64,000 nucleotides of DNA from Dactylonectria macrodidyma (taxonomy: Eukaryota > Ascomycota > Sordariomycetes > Hypocreales > Nectriaceae). Shown here piece by piece: positions 10,566-22,076 of this stretch. Every line of letters starts with the position of its first letter. Position 1 is the first letter of the stretch. The stretch spans positions 3,162,001 to 3,226,000 of the forward strand of contig JAGMUV010000006.1 in NCBI GenBank assembly GCA_020744425.1, written 5' to 3'. The position numbers and the translations under genes are program-made. Under the pieces are notes generated by a model. The model ran no database searches and was not told the DNA's origin. It worked only from the letters and a program-made list of their open reading frames with translations.

Positions 10566-12267
10566 ATGGCTTATCAACCCACTCCCGAAAAGTCGAAGAA
10601 GGACGATGAGTTAGTCGTGCCCTTAGATGAGGTCGAGGAAACCCTCAAGGTCGCGCCCCAGCAACGCGATTACTCGGGCGCCCATGAGAAAACCGACCCC
10701 CGAGAGATAGCCCTCGTGCGAAAGTTGGACCTATGGATCATGCCCATCCTCTGGTTGATGTACTGGCTCAACTACCTCGTAAAGACTCCTACTCCTCCCA
10801 ATCACCTCGAGCAAAAGGACACTGACAATAACACACCGCAGGACCGCAACGCCATTGCCCTTGCAAGACTCAACACCCTGGAGGAGGATCTCGGCCTCAC
10901 CGGTGCGCAGTACCAAACCTGCGTGTCGATCCTCTTCGCCGGCTATGTCATCGTAGGCATCCCGGCCAACATGGTCGTCACTCGTGTGCGGCCGAGCATA
11001 TGGATGGCATCTTGCATGACTGTCTGGGCCATCATCAGCGGTCTCACGGCGCTGAGTCGCAATTACACAGGCTTGCTTCTGACGCGCTTCTTTCTGGGCA
11101 TCACAGAGGCGCCTTATTATCCTGGTGCCCTGTATATCCTTGCGACGTTTTATACTCGCAAGGAGCTTGCCACCCGCATCTCGATCCTGTACACGGGTAA
11201 CATTCTCGCGACGGCCTTTGCTGGGCTGATCGCCCTAGGGGTCTTCCAGATGCACGGCATGGTACGTGAAACGGCATTGCCCACAACCCGTATCATATCT
11301 CGTCAGGCACTGACATAGAATAGGCCGGAATCGCTGGCTGGCAATGGCTCTTCATCATCCAAGGCGCCGTCACCCTCGTTGTCGCCCTCGCCGCCTTCTT
11401 CATCCTCCCCGACGAACCCCTCACAACTCACTGGCTCACTCCACAAGAGAGAGCCCTGGCTCACGAGCGGACGCAACGCGACACGGTCGGAAACGCAGGA
11501 CAGACGACCAGCTGGGCCGGCATCTACGAGGCGGCCAAGGACCCCAAGGTGTGGCTGTTTGTAGTCATGCAGCATTGCCATCTCGGAGCCAACGGGTTCA
11601 AGAACTTCTTTCCCACTGCTGTCAAGACCCTGGGGTTCAGCCAGACCATCACTCTTGTCTTGACGTGCCCGCCGTATCTCATTGCTGGCTTCATCTCGAT
11701 TGCGTGGTCGTGGTCATCTGGGCGTTTCAACGAACGGACATGGTGAGCAATAGCAATCCAAGGCCCGGTTCTTGAGAGCATCGACACTGACTCTGACTCC
11801 GTAGGCACATCACCATCGCCAAAGCAATCGCCGTCTTCGGTTTCGTCCTCGGCTGCGCTACCCTGAACACGGGCGCTCGATACTGTACGTCGTCTGTCAC
11901 TGCCTAATGCTTGCTAAGCAGATTACTCACATCTTGATAACTAGTCGCAATGTGCGTCTTCTCCATCGGGACCTACGCCGTCAACAGCATCATCCTCGGC
12001 TGGGTCTCGGCGACATGCTCCCAGACCAAAGAGAAGAAGGCATGCTCTCTCGCCATCGTCAACTGCATCGCCGTCTCGTCCTTCATCTGGACGCCGTATA
12101 TGTGGCCCTCGTCTGACGAGCCTCGCTACACCATGGCCATGTCGTCCAGTGCCGCTCTGAGCATCTTGACTGCTATGGGCGCTTGGGGCATGAGGGTCTG
12201 GCTCGTCAAGGAGAACAAGAAGATCCGCCAGTCCGAGAACGAGTCGACCTTGTACTACGCGTACTAG
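10566..12267 (+). CDS. MFS transporter, Dal5/allantoate-permease (anion:cation symporter) type
   Basis: Five exons: 10566-10778, 10842-11261, 11324-11742, 11805-11884 and 11945-12267; 484 residues. All introns are 60-63 bp with GT-AG ends. The first is 63 bp and stop-free, so unspliced mRNA would insert 21 residues. The hydrophilic N-terminus ends at KLDLWIMPILWLMYWLNYLDRNAIALAR, whose DRNA is the family signature after the first membrane helix. Other marks are RFFLGITEAPYYPGALY and AGWQWLFIIQGAVT. Twelve membrane segments fit the length. Relatives import allantoate, ureidosuccinate, nicotinate-like acids, vitamins or small peptides at the plasma membrane; substrate is not predictable here. 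Confidence 0.93.
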
Positions 12268-12430
12268 GGAAGTCGATAACGGTGACTGAGCAGCTACCCC
12301 AAAAGCGGCGACAAGTCTGCGGTGAGATTCGTGTGGCATTGTAGCTAAGGCCCAATGGGCCGATTCGCCACGTATGCTCGCCAAGAGGTCATTAAAACAC
12401 CAAAGGACCCTCAGCCCCAATGCACTGATT

Positions 12431-12458
12431 CCATGCTCTGAGAGACAATGAATTTGAT
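12431..12458. repeat. 28-bp dispersed repeat, copy 2
   Basis: Located ~165 bp after the MFS stop. It matches 5014-5041 in the cutinase 3' flank at 26/28 positions, same orientation. The remaining 12268-12936 interval shows nothing else. Confidence 0.6.
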
Positions 12459-12936
12459 ATGTGCTGGTTTTGCGACATGTGGATTTCAACGTGGGAACGT
12501 GAGAGTATGCGCAGTATAAAATGGACGATGCTACGGATGAAGCTTGATCGTAGCATGTCTGACTGTGCTGGACTGCCAATTCGAGCTGGTCAAGCACCTC
12601 ATCGATTCAAGCGAGGCGAACTGGTTCAAGCTTACCCTTGTCTGGAGTAACATCGAAGCGATTAGCTCCCAGGGCCAGGTACGGTAAGATACACTCCGTA
12701 CAGCATCGGACTTTTATCCGCCAGTAGGGTAGCGGCGTCATCTGTTATTCTGGAACCACTGACGCGGACACGGGCACTCAATTGACAAACATGAAATAGT
12801 CATTACTGCGCTATGAAGTCTTTAGTCAAACAGAACAAGATCTATACAAGGGTCCATCTCTAAGCTTCCATCGAGTATCATCAAGGAGACTGGCTTCTCC
12901 CTCGGCAAACAGCCCGCAGCGGGACAGTTGTATATG

Positions 12937-13500
12937 TTACATTAATATTTGCAAGTAACACCGAGCTATTTCCTCCGCAACCCTGTGACACAGTACGGAA
13001 ATAGCCCGTTGAGAGTATCGTTGTACAAACGGCATCATGAGCGAGCTGGCCTCGAGAGTGTGGTCGACGTGTATCTCCCACTGCTCGGCCTTATTGACCA
13101 AGACGCCGTACGGCATCTCGAGACTAGCCAGCGGCATGCCGTCTCGGGACCGACGTATACTCCACTCGACCCACGTCACGATGCCCGTGGGCGCCGTGCC
13201 CCGGCTCCGCATGCCGGACGAGGCTCGCTGGAAGATGGCGGACCAGCTGTAAGTTTTGGTAAGGCCGGGGAGCAAGTGGATGGCGGCCTGGATGTGGTAC
13301 GCGCACGTCGTCTCGTCCCAGGGCCCGAAGAAGGGGTCATCGGCGATCAAGACGGGCTCCGTGAGAATCTCATCGAAGCTCACGACACCAGGGATCTGGC
13401 TCAGGCACGGAATGTACGTCTGCAAGATCTCAAGGGCGAAGCGAGGAGGAACGGTGCTGGGAATAGGAGCCGCCACAGTTATGTGGCACCGCGTTCGCAT
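12937..13500 (-). CDS. conserved fungal protein, possibly DUF7053-like
   Basis: A 187-residue frame from ATG at 13500. The composition is protein-like throughout: HITVAAPIPSTVPP near the N-terminus, DDPFFGPWDE, AIHLLPGLTKTYSW, AIFQRASSGMRSRG, and a C-terminal helix. The strand order and the LLPG/RSRG motifs remind me of the fungal DUF7053 family (possibly a START-like lipid-binding fold), but this is a weak assignment. A short 5' exon is possible: starting at the ATG near 13609, splicing with a GTGAGA donor to an AG just before 13515 would add MRKAAHLL and ALDLE in frame. No signal peptide. Confidence 0.65.
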   Translation of the reverse strand: MRTRCHITVAAPIPSTVPPRFALEILQTYIPCLSQIPGVVSFDEILTEPVLIADDPFFGPWDETTCAYHIQAAIHLLPGLTKTYSWSAIFQRASSGMRSRGTAPTGIVTWVEWSIRRSRDGMPLASLEMPYGVLVNKAEQWEIHVDHTLEASSLMMPFVQRYSQRAISVLCHRVAEEIARCYLQILM

Positions 13501-15073
13501 CTCCAGATCAAGCGCCTAGTATTCGTGTCACTTAGTCAGAGATGATGTATCTGATTGGCGTAAAAGTAAGCATTTGCTTACCTCTCACTAATAAGTGGGC
13601 AGCCTTTCTCATCAGTTTGGAGCGGCAAATGCGCGATTTTCCCCTTGCCGCCAGAAGTTAGCTAGGGTTCAAGCCCATCCACGCGTTTTGGCGGGACACC
13701 TGCGCCTAGGAGGGGGAGGGGGGAGATATCGATTGGGGCAAAAGGCAATTGGGTACTAACTATAAAGGCAGATATGGGGTAGTTTGCATTTGCATTAGAC
13801 GTGGTAGCAGCAGCGCGAGGGTATTCATGGTGCTATACGACGGGTGCAGCCATTTGTGTCCAAGGGGAAGGGCTCTTTCAGCTCGGTGGCTCTGGTTTGC
13901 GATTTGACGAATTTCCCAAGGGACGAATCCATTTTGGCCCCCATGGCATTCACGTGACGCGATCGGGTCCTCCGGAGTTTTTGGGGAGTAGGGAAATTGA
14001 AGGAAGGGTATCCGAGTCGTCCGCTATCCTTGATTGAGATTGTCTATGCTTGATTAAGTGCTGTCTATGCTTGATTAAGCGCTGTAGTTGTCTGAGCCGA
14101 GTGTCAGACCCTGTTCAAAGCGGTGTCCCTTTTTTTGCCCCTAAAATGTGGGCCATGATGGATTCTAGCCGGCGAGTTCCGATAGAGTTGTTCGCTGCTT
14201 TAGATGGAGGAAGGGGTTCATGCAGTTGATCAATGTGTCAAGAGAGGAGTTGAACACGGTTTCATTGGATATTCACAAACAAGTCAGTAGCATGGTAATC
14301 TGGATAGCAAGTGAATATCACAAGGAAAGGCGTCTTCCTGCCACTTCCTCACCTTGGGCGGAACCATCCCGCTCAACAACTCTCTCGCCTGACCCCTTCA
14401 CAGTTACACAAACTCCATTGTATCAATTGACGAATAGTATCCCTTTAACAAGTTTCTTCACGCCGTGAAGAACGTAAATAAACCTTGCATCCAGGAAGCG
14501 AAATTGAGTGTCAGATCCACAGCCGTTTCCAAACAGGTTTAGCAACTGCCCAAAGCGCATCTAGATCCAACAGGCCAATTGCATCTCCACCAATAACGTC
14601 CCCGGTTCACTATCCGTACCGCAGCTGACGTTTCGAAGCTTCTCCAGGTTGAGCGAAAGCACCACCGTCAATGTGGTTGCGGCGGAGCCCTTCAGCTGGC
14701 CCATTGCGACCGTACAGTTGAGCGAGGTCTGTCAGTAGGCGAGAATGAAACAATGCCAGGGGCGAAAAGCTGGAATTTCACGGGTTTGGATTCTTTATCG
14801 GGAATGGAACGCAGGAAAATTCATCCCGAAGTCGTGGAGTATCATGCGAGGTGGAGATGCTAGAATCAACAGTTTCAAACAGAAACATGGGTTGGATCTA
14901 CAGAACAATGATAAATATTTGATCCCCATCCGGCGTTTATTGAAAGATCATCTTCTCCAGTTCATCAAGTTTTTGGCCAGGTCTGCCGGTTTCTGCCTTT
15001 CCCTTCTTTTTGTACCCATTACTTTCGTTTTATACTTTCCACCTTCGTTGTCTATTTACCTTCGTTGCACAAG
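13501..15073. other. intergenic; short direct repeat, otherwise empty
   Basis: No gene recognised. At about 14038-14085 a ~24-bp unit containing TGTCTATGCTTGATTAAG occurs twice in tandem with slight variation. The last ~150 bp are T- and CT-rich, as often seen before fungal start codons. Confidence 0.4.
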
Positions 15074-16051
15074 ATGCCTTCATTCACCAACATTTTCGCC
15101 ACTGGCCTTTTGGCTCAGGCAGCCCACGCCTACACGGTCATCAACTTGATGCAGCCCATCTTCTACAAGAACGTCGACCCCATCGTGTTCCCCGGCAGCT
15201 ACAGCGAGTCGCATCTGCACTCGTTCTTTGGCTCGGATGGTGTGACCGCCCACACCAACACCAGCGCTGAGTTGCAGGCTGGTTGCACCAATGCCCAGAA
15301 CCCGAACGACTTGTCCGTCTACTGGGTCCCCACCCTTCTATACACGACCGACTCTGGTAGCACCTATGAGCCGGTGCCTATGTTCCGCTTTAGCGCGTAC
15401 TATAACCTTGGCGAGACGCCTGCTGAGGTTCCCATTCCTCAGAACTTGAAGATGCTGGCCGGAGACGCTAGCAACCAGCTTGCGAGCGGCTTGAACACAG
15501 CGGCCAAGATCGAGTGGTTCTGCGAGGGCGACAGTGTCGAGGTCGACGATACCGGTTTCCCCGTCAGCACATGCAGCACGCATCTGCAAACCCTCCTCTT
15601 CTTCCCCCAGTGCGTCAACACGGAGACCCTCGAGGTCGCCTATAAGGACCGCTCTTACGGAACCACCAACTGGTGCCCCGAGAACATGCAGTCGATGCCC
15701 CAGCTGCGCTTCAGCATCCGCTACGACCTGCGCAAGGCCCTCCCCAACGGCTGGAGCGGCGGCGCGCCCCTGAAGCTGGCCTGCGGCAACGCCTACTGCT
15801 CGCACGGCGACTTCATCAATGGATGGACCGAGGAGGCAGCCCAGAACATGGTTGCCACGACTGAGCTCAAGTACGACTTCCTCGCTGTCGACGGCGCCCT
15901 CGGCAACAACGGCGAGCAGCCTTCTTGCACCCCTGCCGATTCCGAGCCCACCTTGGGAACCAGTGATTACGCCGAGAGCGTTGCGTTGATGAGCAAGCGA
16001 TCTGTTAACGCTGCTGGGTGGTCTTCGCGAAACAGACTGGCCAGGGCTTAA
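15074..16051 (+). CDS. secreted DUF1996-domain protein
   Basis: Single exon of 325 residues. The start is the ATG at 15074; an in-frame TTG nine bases earlier is not a start. A signal peptide (MPSFTNIFATGLLAQAAHA) precedes the mature protein. The DUF1996 domain fills most of it, with recognisable landmarks VFPGSYSESHLHSFFGS, LSVYWVPTLLY, LLFFPQCVN, LRFSIRYDL and CSHGDFINGW, and paired cysteines. The family is widespread in fungi, often attached to WSC carbohydrate-binding domains; no WSC domain is present here. Function is unknown; His-rich motifs have prompted suggestions of a cell-wall role, which is only inference. Confidence 0.9.
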   Translation: MPSFTNIFATGLLAQAAHAYTVINLMQPIFYKNVDPIVFPGSYSESHLHSFFGSDGVTAHTNTSAELQAGCTNAQNPNDLSVYWVPTLLYTTDSGSTYEPVPMFRFSAYYNLGETPAEVPIPQNLKMLAGDASNQLASGLNTAAKIEWFCEGDSVEVDDTGFPVSTCSTHLQTLLFFPQCVNTETLEVAYKDRSYGTTNWCPENMQSMPQLRFSIRYDLRKALPNGWSGGAPLKLACGNAYCSHGDFINGWTEEAAQNMVATTELKYDFLAVDGALGNNGEQPSCTPADSEPTLGTSDYAESVALMSKRSVNAAGWSSRNRLARA

Positions 16052-18047
16052 TAAGTGACGAAATATGCAGGAAAATGTGGCGGACTTGCAAGGACATCAT
16101 GGCCCTGGCTGGTCCCGGAGCCATTAGACGTTATAGATAAATAATCCAACCAACATTTGCAAGCTCTTCGGAGCTGGCGGCCTGTCAAAACAACTTTTGT
16201 GTCACACCCTGATGAAAGTTTGCCACATGCATGAAACATGGAATATGTGTGAGACAACTCAAGGTTCAAGTCCAATATTGCAGGGATGTATGCTTAAGAT
16301 CAACCAGGCCGTCCCGATATTCCGAGATGTCAAAATCATTGACCACATTAGCTCACAGAAGGCCCTGGATGGGACGGAGTACCGCTTGTTCTACTGACAA
16401 AGGACCCGGCCTGAGAAAAACTGAAAGTGAATGAGAAGTATTGGGAGCTTCAACAGGGTGTTCTCCTCGATATTTCCATGCTTTCTATTACAATGCCGCT
16501 ACGGTCAAAGGAAATGCGTACTTCTCTTGCTGGCTGTGTGATTGTTGTCCATATCTCGTTCTGACACTATTTTCAATTTTCGATCGGGTATCCGTGTTAT
16601 ATGCGTGGTGCAGTCAGATATACCCTCTCGGCCCGGAGCTACCTTGCTAAGCTTAGGCCGATCGTCTATTAACAACCTGTGCCGTAGTCGGCGTATTCAT
16701 CCTGATCTCTAATTATGCCATCACCCTTGCTGAAAGGCTCTGCTCTTTTGCTCTAGTTTACTATCCCCTCTACATTTGGATCTACTATCGCGCGACTCAT
16801 CGGACAAGGACACGGTGGTAGGCTCCGCTCCTAGGCTCGACAAAATGGACAACGACCATAAGCACGATCGGTGCCATGTTGTATGTCGGCCCTTCTCAGA
16901 ATGTCGGTATTGAACGACGAGTTTCTACATAGTTGATGGTAGGTTTCGTACATCAAGATCTCCAATTCCCCGTTTATTACTCGCAATACGTGAGGGCATA
17001 CATCGTGACTCAATAAAAGTCTTGCGATCATACTTGCTTCAAGGCACGTATGCCAAGCTCTTGGCCGTCACCCGGCGTGGAAAAGCAAGCTGGTATTAAG
17101 TCGAAACAGCGGGTTGCAATTGGAGCTTCGGAGGCAACTGAGCCGGCGCCGAAGGTGGACAGCTCGGGCGTTCCGGCTGGCCCGATTTCCTATTTTGGTA
17201 GTTTTGAGCTGTTGATGGCCACATGGTCGTGAAAAGTGAGGGGTAACAAAGCAAGATGTACAGGAAAGCAGGGGTATCCCTTCTCGTCCGGCCGAAGCGA
17301 GATCGAGTTATATTCCGGATTTCCTTATTCTGCATACTCCGGACCAGACTTTACTCTGGAGCGAGTTTGTTAGTGCCGGCTCATAGGTTAAACTTCCCGA
17401 GGGCCGTGTTCCTGGATCCAGAGCATGTACTCAGTGCCGTTACGGATTCGGCACCTTGGGCTTAGGGCACGCCCAGATGCGCGGTGTGCCGAGTCACATC
17501 GATGTCGGCATCTTCCCTCTCATGTGTCACATTCGAGCATCTGACTGGCGTAAACAGCTGATCTGCTTATATCGATGCGGGCTTACCGGGAATGTTTCCC
17601 GACATTTACCATCCAAAGTCCGTCTATCACGCTGAGCCGAAGGGCTGTTAATGCAAGCCCGCAGCCCAACCCATCCCCGTGCTCACGTGCAACCCGTCCT
17701 CCTCATTATTGCAGTCAACATCCACTGTCGGTTGATCGTCCCGTCTAGTCCGCGTATTCATCTAAACTGAGTTCTTTGACGGATGACAGACGTAGAAACT
17801 CCTGTCGTTACGTCACATTCCGTTCTTAATGCCATTTGCATATACCTTGGCCCTGAGTAGTGTGTGTCAAGTTTCCGCGCTTCCGAAAAGTATGATACGT
17901 AAATGGTTTAGGCCATGAAGCTTTCATTTTCACATATATAAACTATCATTGTCGAAACACCAAGTCGCATTTCGAACCCTCATCATCCACCGATCAGGAC
18001 CAGACAAACACCTTATCACACCAACAGCTCTCCTCTGGATTACGAAC
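16052..18047. other. intergenic and cellobiohydrolase promoter region
   Basis: About 2 kb without a supportable gene. The 3' portion is the GH6 promoter: a TATATAAA box is at 17935-17942 and an AATGCC (reverse GGCATT, fitting the Xyr1 consensus GGCWWW) lies near 17828. No other structure seen. Confidence 0.45.
17935..17942 (+). promoter_or_regulatory. TATA box of the GH6 cellobiohydrolase gene
   Basis: TATATAAA 106 bp before the ATG at 18048, preceded by a T-rich tract. Spacing suits a highly expressed, inducible fungal cellulase gene. Confidence 0.55.
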
Positions 18048-19704
18048 ATGGTGACCGGCATCAAGTTCTGGCTCGCCGCCGCTTCTCTCACGGGGGCGGC
18101 TTTGGCCATGCCTGTCTTAGAAGAGAGACAGTCTTGTTCCAGCCAGTGGTATGTACTGCCAGAGGCTCCCTCAGCATCTTTGCAACGTTGGCAGTAGCTA
18201 ACGCCACGGTCAAATACAGGGGTCAGTGTGGTGGTATCAACTGGAGCGGGAGCACTTGCTGCACCTCTGGAAACTACTGTAGCAAGATCAACGACTACTA
18301 CTACCAGTGCATCGCTGGAACTGGTCCCGTCACGTCCAAGACGAGCGCTCTTCCCAGTTCCACCGTGGTTCCTACCAAGACCGCAACTGATGTCGTCTCT
18401 TCGACTACCAAGGCCCCAGTTGGCACTGGCACCGTGACCTACACGGGCAACCCTTACTCCGGCGTCAACCTGTGGGCCAACAGTTACTACCGCTCCGAAG
18501 TCAGCAACCTGGCCATCCCGAAGCTCAGCGGTGCCATGGCCACGGCTGCCGCCAAGGTTGCTGATGTTCCGTCGTTCCAATGGATGTCAGTAACATTATG
18601 CCAGAAACAGCCTGTTTTCTTAGCTAACAATTCTCTGAAGGGATACTTTTGACCACATCTCTCTGATGAAGGACACCCTTGCTGATATTCGCAAGGCTAA
18701 TGCGGCTGGTGGCAACTACGCCGGCCAGTTTGTCGTCTATGATCTCCCTGACCGCGACTGCGCTGCTGCTGCTTCCAACGGCGAGTACTCCCTCGCCAAC
18801 GACGGTGCCAACAAGTACAAGAACTACATCAACACTGTCAAGTCGGTTATCCAGACCTACTCCGATATTCGAATTATCCTTGTGATTGGTAAGTTCAAGC
18901 CGTGCCTTACCTATCTCATTAGAGCAGCTGATTGAACAAAATTGTAGAACCTGACTCCTTGGCCAACCTGGTTACCAACATGAACGTTGCCAAGTGCGCC
19001 AACGCCCACGACGCGTACCTGACCTTGACAAACTACGCCGTTACCACCCTTAATCTGCCCAACGTCGCCATGTATCTCGATGCTGGACATGCTGGATGGC
19101 TCGGCTGGACCGCTAACCAGTCCCCCGCGGCTCAGCTCTTCGCTGGCGTCTACAAGGACGCTGGAAAGCCCGCAGCTCTGCGCGGCCTTGCTACTAACGT
19201 CGCCAACTACAACGGATGGAGTCTCAGCTCGGCGCCCAGCTACACCTCGGGCAACTCCGTATACGACGAGAAGGGCTACGTCAACGCTTTGGGCCCGCTT
19301 CTCGAGGCGAACGGCTGGTCTGGTGCCCACTTCATTACAGACCAGGGCCGTTCTGGCAAGCAGCCCACAGGACAGTCGGCATGGGGTGACTGGTGCAACG
19401 CCAAGGGCACTGGCTTTGGAACTCGGCCTACGTCCAACACGGGACACAGCCTTCTCGATGCCTTTGTCTGGATCAAGCCCGGTGGCGAGTCTGACGGTAC
19501 TTCGGATACCAGTGCTGCCCGCTACGACTACCACTGCGGTTACAGCGATGCCCTCCAGTACGTTTTCCTCTATCTGCTGACACTTTTCTTTTTGAGATGA
19601 TGCTGACTATAGTTCACCCCTCTAGGCCAGCTCCTGAGGCCGGAACCTGGTTCCAGGCTTACTTTGAGCAGCTGCTAACCAACGCTAACCCTTCGTTTTT
19701 GTAA
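18048..19704 (+). CDS. cel6A: cellobiohydrolase II, CBM1-GH6
   Basis: Five exons: 18048-18148, 18220-18585, 18641-18888, 18948-19557 and 19626-19704; 467 residues. Order of parts: signal peptide (residues 1-20), fungal cellulose-binding module CBM1 (~29-66, with QCGG and the conserved Cys and aromatic residues), a Ser/Thr/Pro linker to about 110, then the GH6 catalytic domain. Catalytic acids are Asp195 (in LPDRDC, equivalent to Trichoderma Asp175) and Asp241 (in VIEPDSL, equivalent to Asp221); their spacing of 46 matches. The enzyme releases cellobiose processively from the non-reducing end of cellulose with inversion. The first intron splits the CBM1 coding sequence. The predicted length is close to Trichoderma Cel6A (471), which supports all splice calls. 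Confidence 0.97.
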
Positions 19705-20132
19705 GCAGCTCATGCTGTTTGCAACCTTAAAAAACAACTTTTATCATTTTCTGTACATATTTTGATCAGAGTATATATTGAATACAAAAACCTTGGATGC
19801 GAATACGGTGGCCTTTCTGCAATGCGGAAAGAGTTTGTCCGAAAACCCGGAAACATATTGACTAAAACATTATGAAAAGATGACTAGTATAGTAGAGAGT
19901 GAGTGTATAGTAGGTTGATCACCTGGCAGAGAATTGACTGCCAGAATCATCAGAGCGTTGATAGTTAGTAGACTGAAAGCATGTCGGCCCCTGGCCAACG
20001 ACAAAGGGAAAAAGCGAGTGTTGTTTGTTAGAGTGTGCTGAAATGACTGATGACCGAACTCCGTCCTGGGGTATTTTAATGCAAATACCGACTCCGCATA
20101 CTGGTCCGAAAGATCATTAAAATGCAAACGAC
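19705..20132. other. intergenic between convergent genes
   Basis: Presumed 3' UTRs of the GH6 gene and of the minus-strand small protein; AT-rich with a TATTTTGATCAGAGTATATATTG stretch only partly informative. Nothing else seen. Confidence 0.4.
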
Positions 20133-20597
20133 TTATTCGGCAGCCGTCTCCTTGCCCTTCTCTCCCGCCTCCAGATCATTAGCCAGTGACTCCTCCAGCT
20201 TCCTCTTAAGCTCTAAATTCCTCTCGCGCTTCTTCGTCTCGGCGACTCGTCTTCGGTTTTCTCGCTTTTCGCCAATCAAGTACGGCACGGCTCGCAAGAC
20301 GGAAAACACGCCCACAACGCCTTTCTTGAAGTGCGAGAAGCAGTCTCTCCAATGCGCCTTAGTCTCGTTGTAGTTTGCGCGCGCTAGAGTGGCCTTCTTC
20401 CTTGTGCGGTAGGCATTCTCCGCACGTTGGGCCTTGGAATACTGCTCCGAGGCTTGTTTTCGGGTGGTCATGAGGAGATTCTCAGTACCGGACGTTCCAG
20501 GACGAGCTGTTGGTACGGCATCGTCCGAGATTGGAGAGACGGGCTCAGCAAGCTCTTTCTTTGACTTTGATTTTCCCATTTCGAAAAACGAAGGCAT
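20133..20597 (-). CDS. small charged fungal protein, unknown function
   Basis: A 154-residue frame starting at the ATG at 20597 (MPSFFEMGKSK); an alternative start is the second Met at 20579. The middle has a long Lys/Arg/Glu/Ala-rich helix (QASEQYSKAQRAENAYRTRK and ARANYNETKAHW), a short hydrophobic stretch (GVVGVFSVLRAVPYLIG), then a second charged helix. This pattern suggests coiled-coil with one weak membrane or hairpin segment. The hydrophobic/charged alternation is not a shadow of a gene on the other strand. No family recognised. Low to moderate certainty. Confidence 0.6.
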   Translation of the reverse strand: MPSFFEMGKSKSKKELAEPVSPISDDAVPTARPGTSGTENLLMTTRKQASEQYSKAQRAENAYRTRKKATLARANYNETKAHWRDCFSHFKKGVVGVFSVLRAVPYLIGEKRENRRRVAETKKRERNLELKRKLEESLANDLEAGEKGKETAAE

Positions 20598-21281
20598 ATG
20601 CCAATTATCTTTGGTGGATGAGATGTACTGAAACAAGAGGAACGGATGCTTGAATGTGGCCGAGTAATTAATTCGGGATGTTTAGTGACGTAACGAGTGT
20701 CTGATGGGCGAGAAGCAAAACCACATGGGAAAACAAAAGAATCCAGAAGGAGTTACATAAGGTGTCACCTACTTATAAAATCGATAGCGGACCGGTGGAA
20801 GTGGCTCTAGAAACCTTCTCCCACGGCGGTTGAACGCATGAGCCACTAACATTAACCATGCGTTATCCTGGACCATGAGAAAATTTATGCACAGCGCTTT
20901 GACATCTTCAGGCTTCTTGCATGGCCGGAGAGCCTATTAGGCTTTAGCATATGGATCCATATATTGCATTTCAATGCGCATGGTTCTCATGCATGACAAT
21001 CAATTAAACGCGTTCTGAGTCACGCGTCTGTACAAACAAGCCCGTGCATGGCGTCACCTCAGACAGAATCTTGACAGTTGTTTCCCGAACGTGTTTCTCT
21101 TTTCGAGAATCGTTCTAGAAGAATTGTTTCTCGAGGATTGTTTCCCGTCGCATGTGGACGTCAACCGTGCTCGTCCCCTGCTCTCTGACCATGTGCTCCT
21201 CAGCGTCGGTAGTTCTCTGGTAGAATTTGATGGGCACTATCAAGATTGAAGAGGCATGATAGATCGACAGGCCGATCCATT
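20598..21281. other. intergenic, nothing recognised
   Basis: Only short frames. The stretch 21080-21150 has several variants of CGTTTCTCTTTTCGAGAATC-like words (GTTTCTCGAGGATTGTTTCCCG nearby), a minor direct-repeat texture. Confidence 0.35.
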
Positions 21282-22076
21282 CTACTCCACCGACAGCATG
21301 AGTGGTACGCCAACCCTCCAAATAACCCAGATTGTGAAGAAAAGGGCAGCCCATGCAAGCAAACCTCTTGTGATAATAATCCACTTGACAATGGCAAACG
21401 TTTTCTTCTCGTTCAATCGTGGGAACGGGCCGTCAGGGATCTCCTTCCCCAGGAATTTGCATAGCGGTTCCCATCCGTCCTCGGCCTTGAACTCAAGGAC
21501 CTCTTTGCCTCGCTTCCTCACTTCTGCCCTTACATGGTCGTAATATGCGTCGTACAGCTTTGGCGTGAAGACTTCGTCGATGTCAAAATGTTCCTTGACC
21601 CACTTAAAACACTCCATATTCAGGGCATACCACAGCCGATCAGTCTTCCAGAGCAGCCCAGTCCATTTGAACCATGTAGTGAAGAAGAAACCAAGGCTGT
21701 CAAAGGCACTGACTGCCCATGCCTCGGAGCTTGGCCGTCCATTGAGCACAATCTTGACATCTGGAAACATGTCCATCAAGTCGGGAGTGAAGAAGACGAC
21801 CGGGAGGTCACAGATGGACTCGTAGCCGCGAACCAGCTGGAGAAGCAGCTTTTGCCGTCGCTCCTTGTCCTTTTCGCGCAGTGCATCCAGCATGATCTGC
21901 TCGCGAGACGCGTGCGGGATGATTTCGGCCATGTGCAAACACGGGTTGAAGCCGAGCTGCTCGAACGCTGCTTGCATTGAGGATGTCGCGGCGCGGGGGA
22001 CCCCGGCTCCGATCAAGAGCAGTGGAGCATTGCTTTCCACCGGGGCTTTCCGGGAATCAGAAATGAATCGAACCAT
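21282..22076 (-). CDS. sulfotransferase-like P-loop protein (Sulfotransfer_4 type)
   Basis: Single exon, 264 residues from the ATG at 22076 (MVRFISDSRK); the frame extends further upstream but only this Met begins conserved sequence. The N-terminal nucleotide-binding loop reads GAGVPRAATSSMQ, followed by LGFNPCLHMAEIIPH, both signatures of the fungal group usually annotated as NAD-dependent epimerase or sulfotransferase family 4. DVKIVLNGRPSSEAW corresponds to the PAPS 3'-phosphate-binding region. The C-terminus has a hydrophobic segment (WIIITRGLLAWAALFFTIWV) that should anchor it in a membrane. Whether it transfers sulfate is unproven. Confidence 0.85.
   Translation of the reverse strand: MVRFISDSRKAPVESNAPLLLIGAGVPRAATSSMQAAFEQLGFNPCLHMAEIIPHASREQIMLDALREKDKERRQKLLLQLVRGYESICDLPVVFFTPDLMDMFPDVKIVLNGRPSSEAWAVSAFDSLGFFFTTWFKWTGLLWKTDRLWYALNMECFKWVKEHFDIDEVFTPKLYDAYYDHVRAEVRKRGKEVLEFKAEDGWEPLCKFLGKEIPDGPFPRLNEKKTFAIVKWIIITRGLLAWAALFFTIWVIWRVGVPLMLSVE

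Noticed and set aside
13655..13685. T-arm-like GGGTTCAAGCCC suggesting a tRNA
   Set aside because: No anticodon or acceptor stems could be matched around it on either strand.
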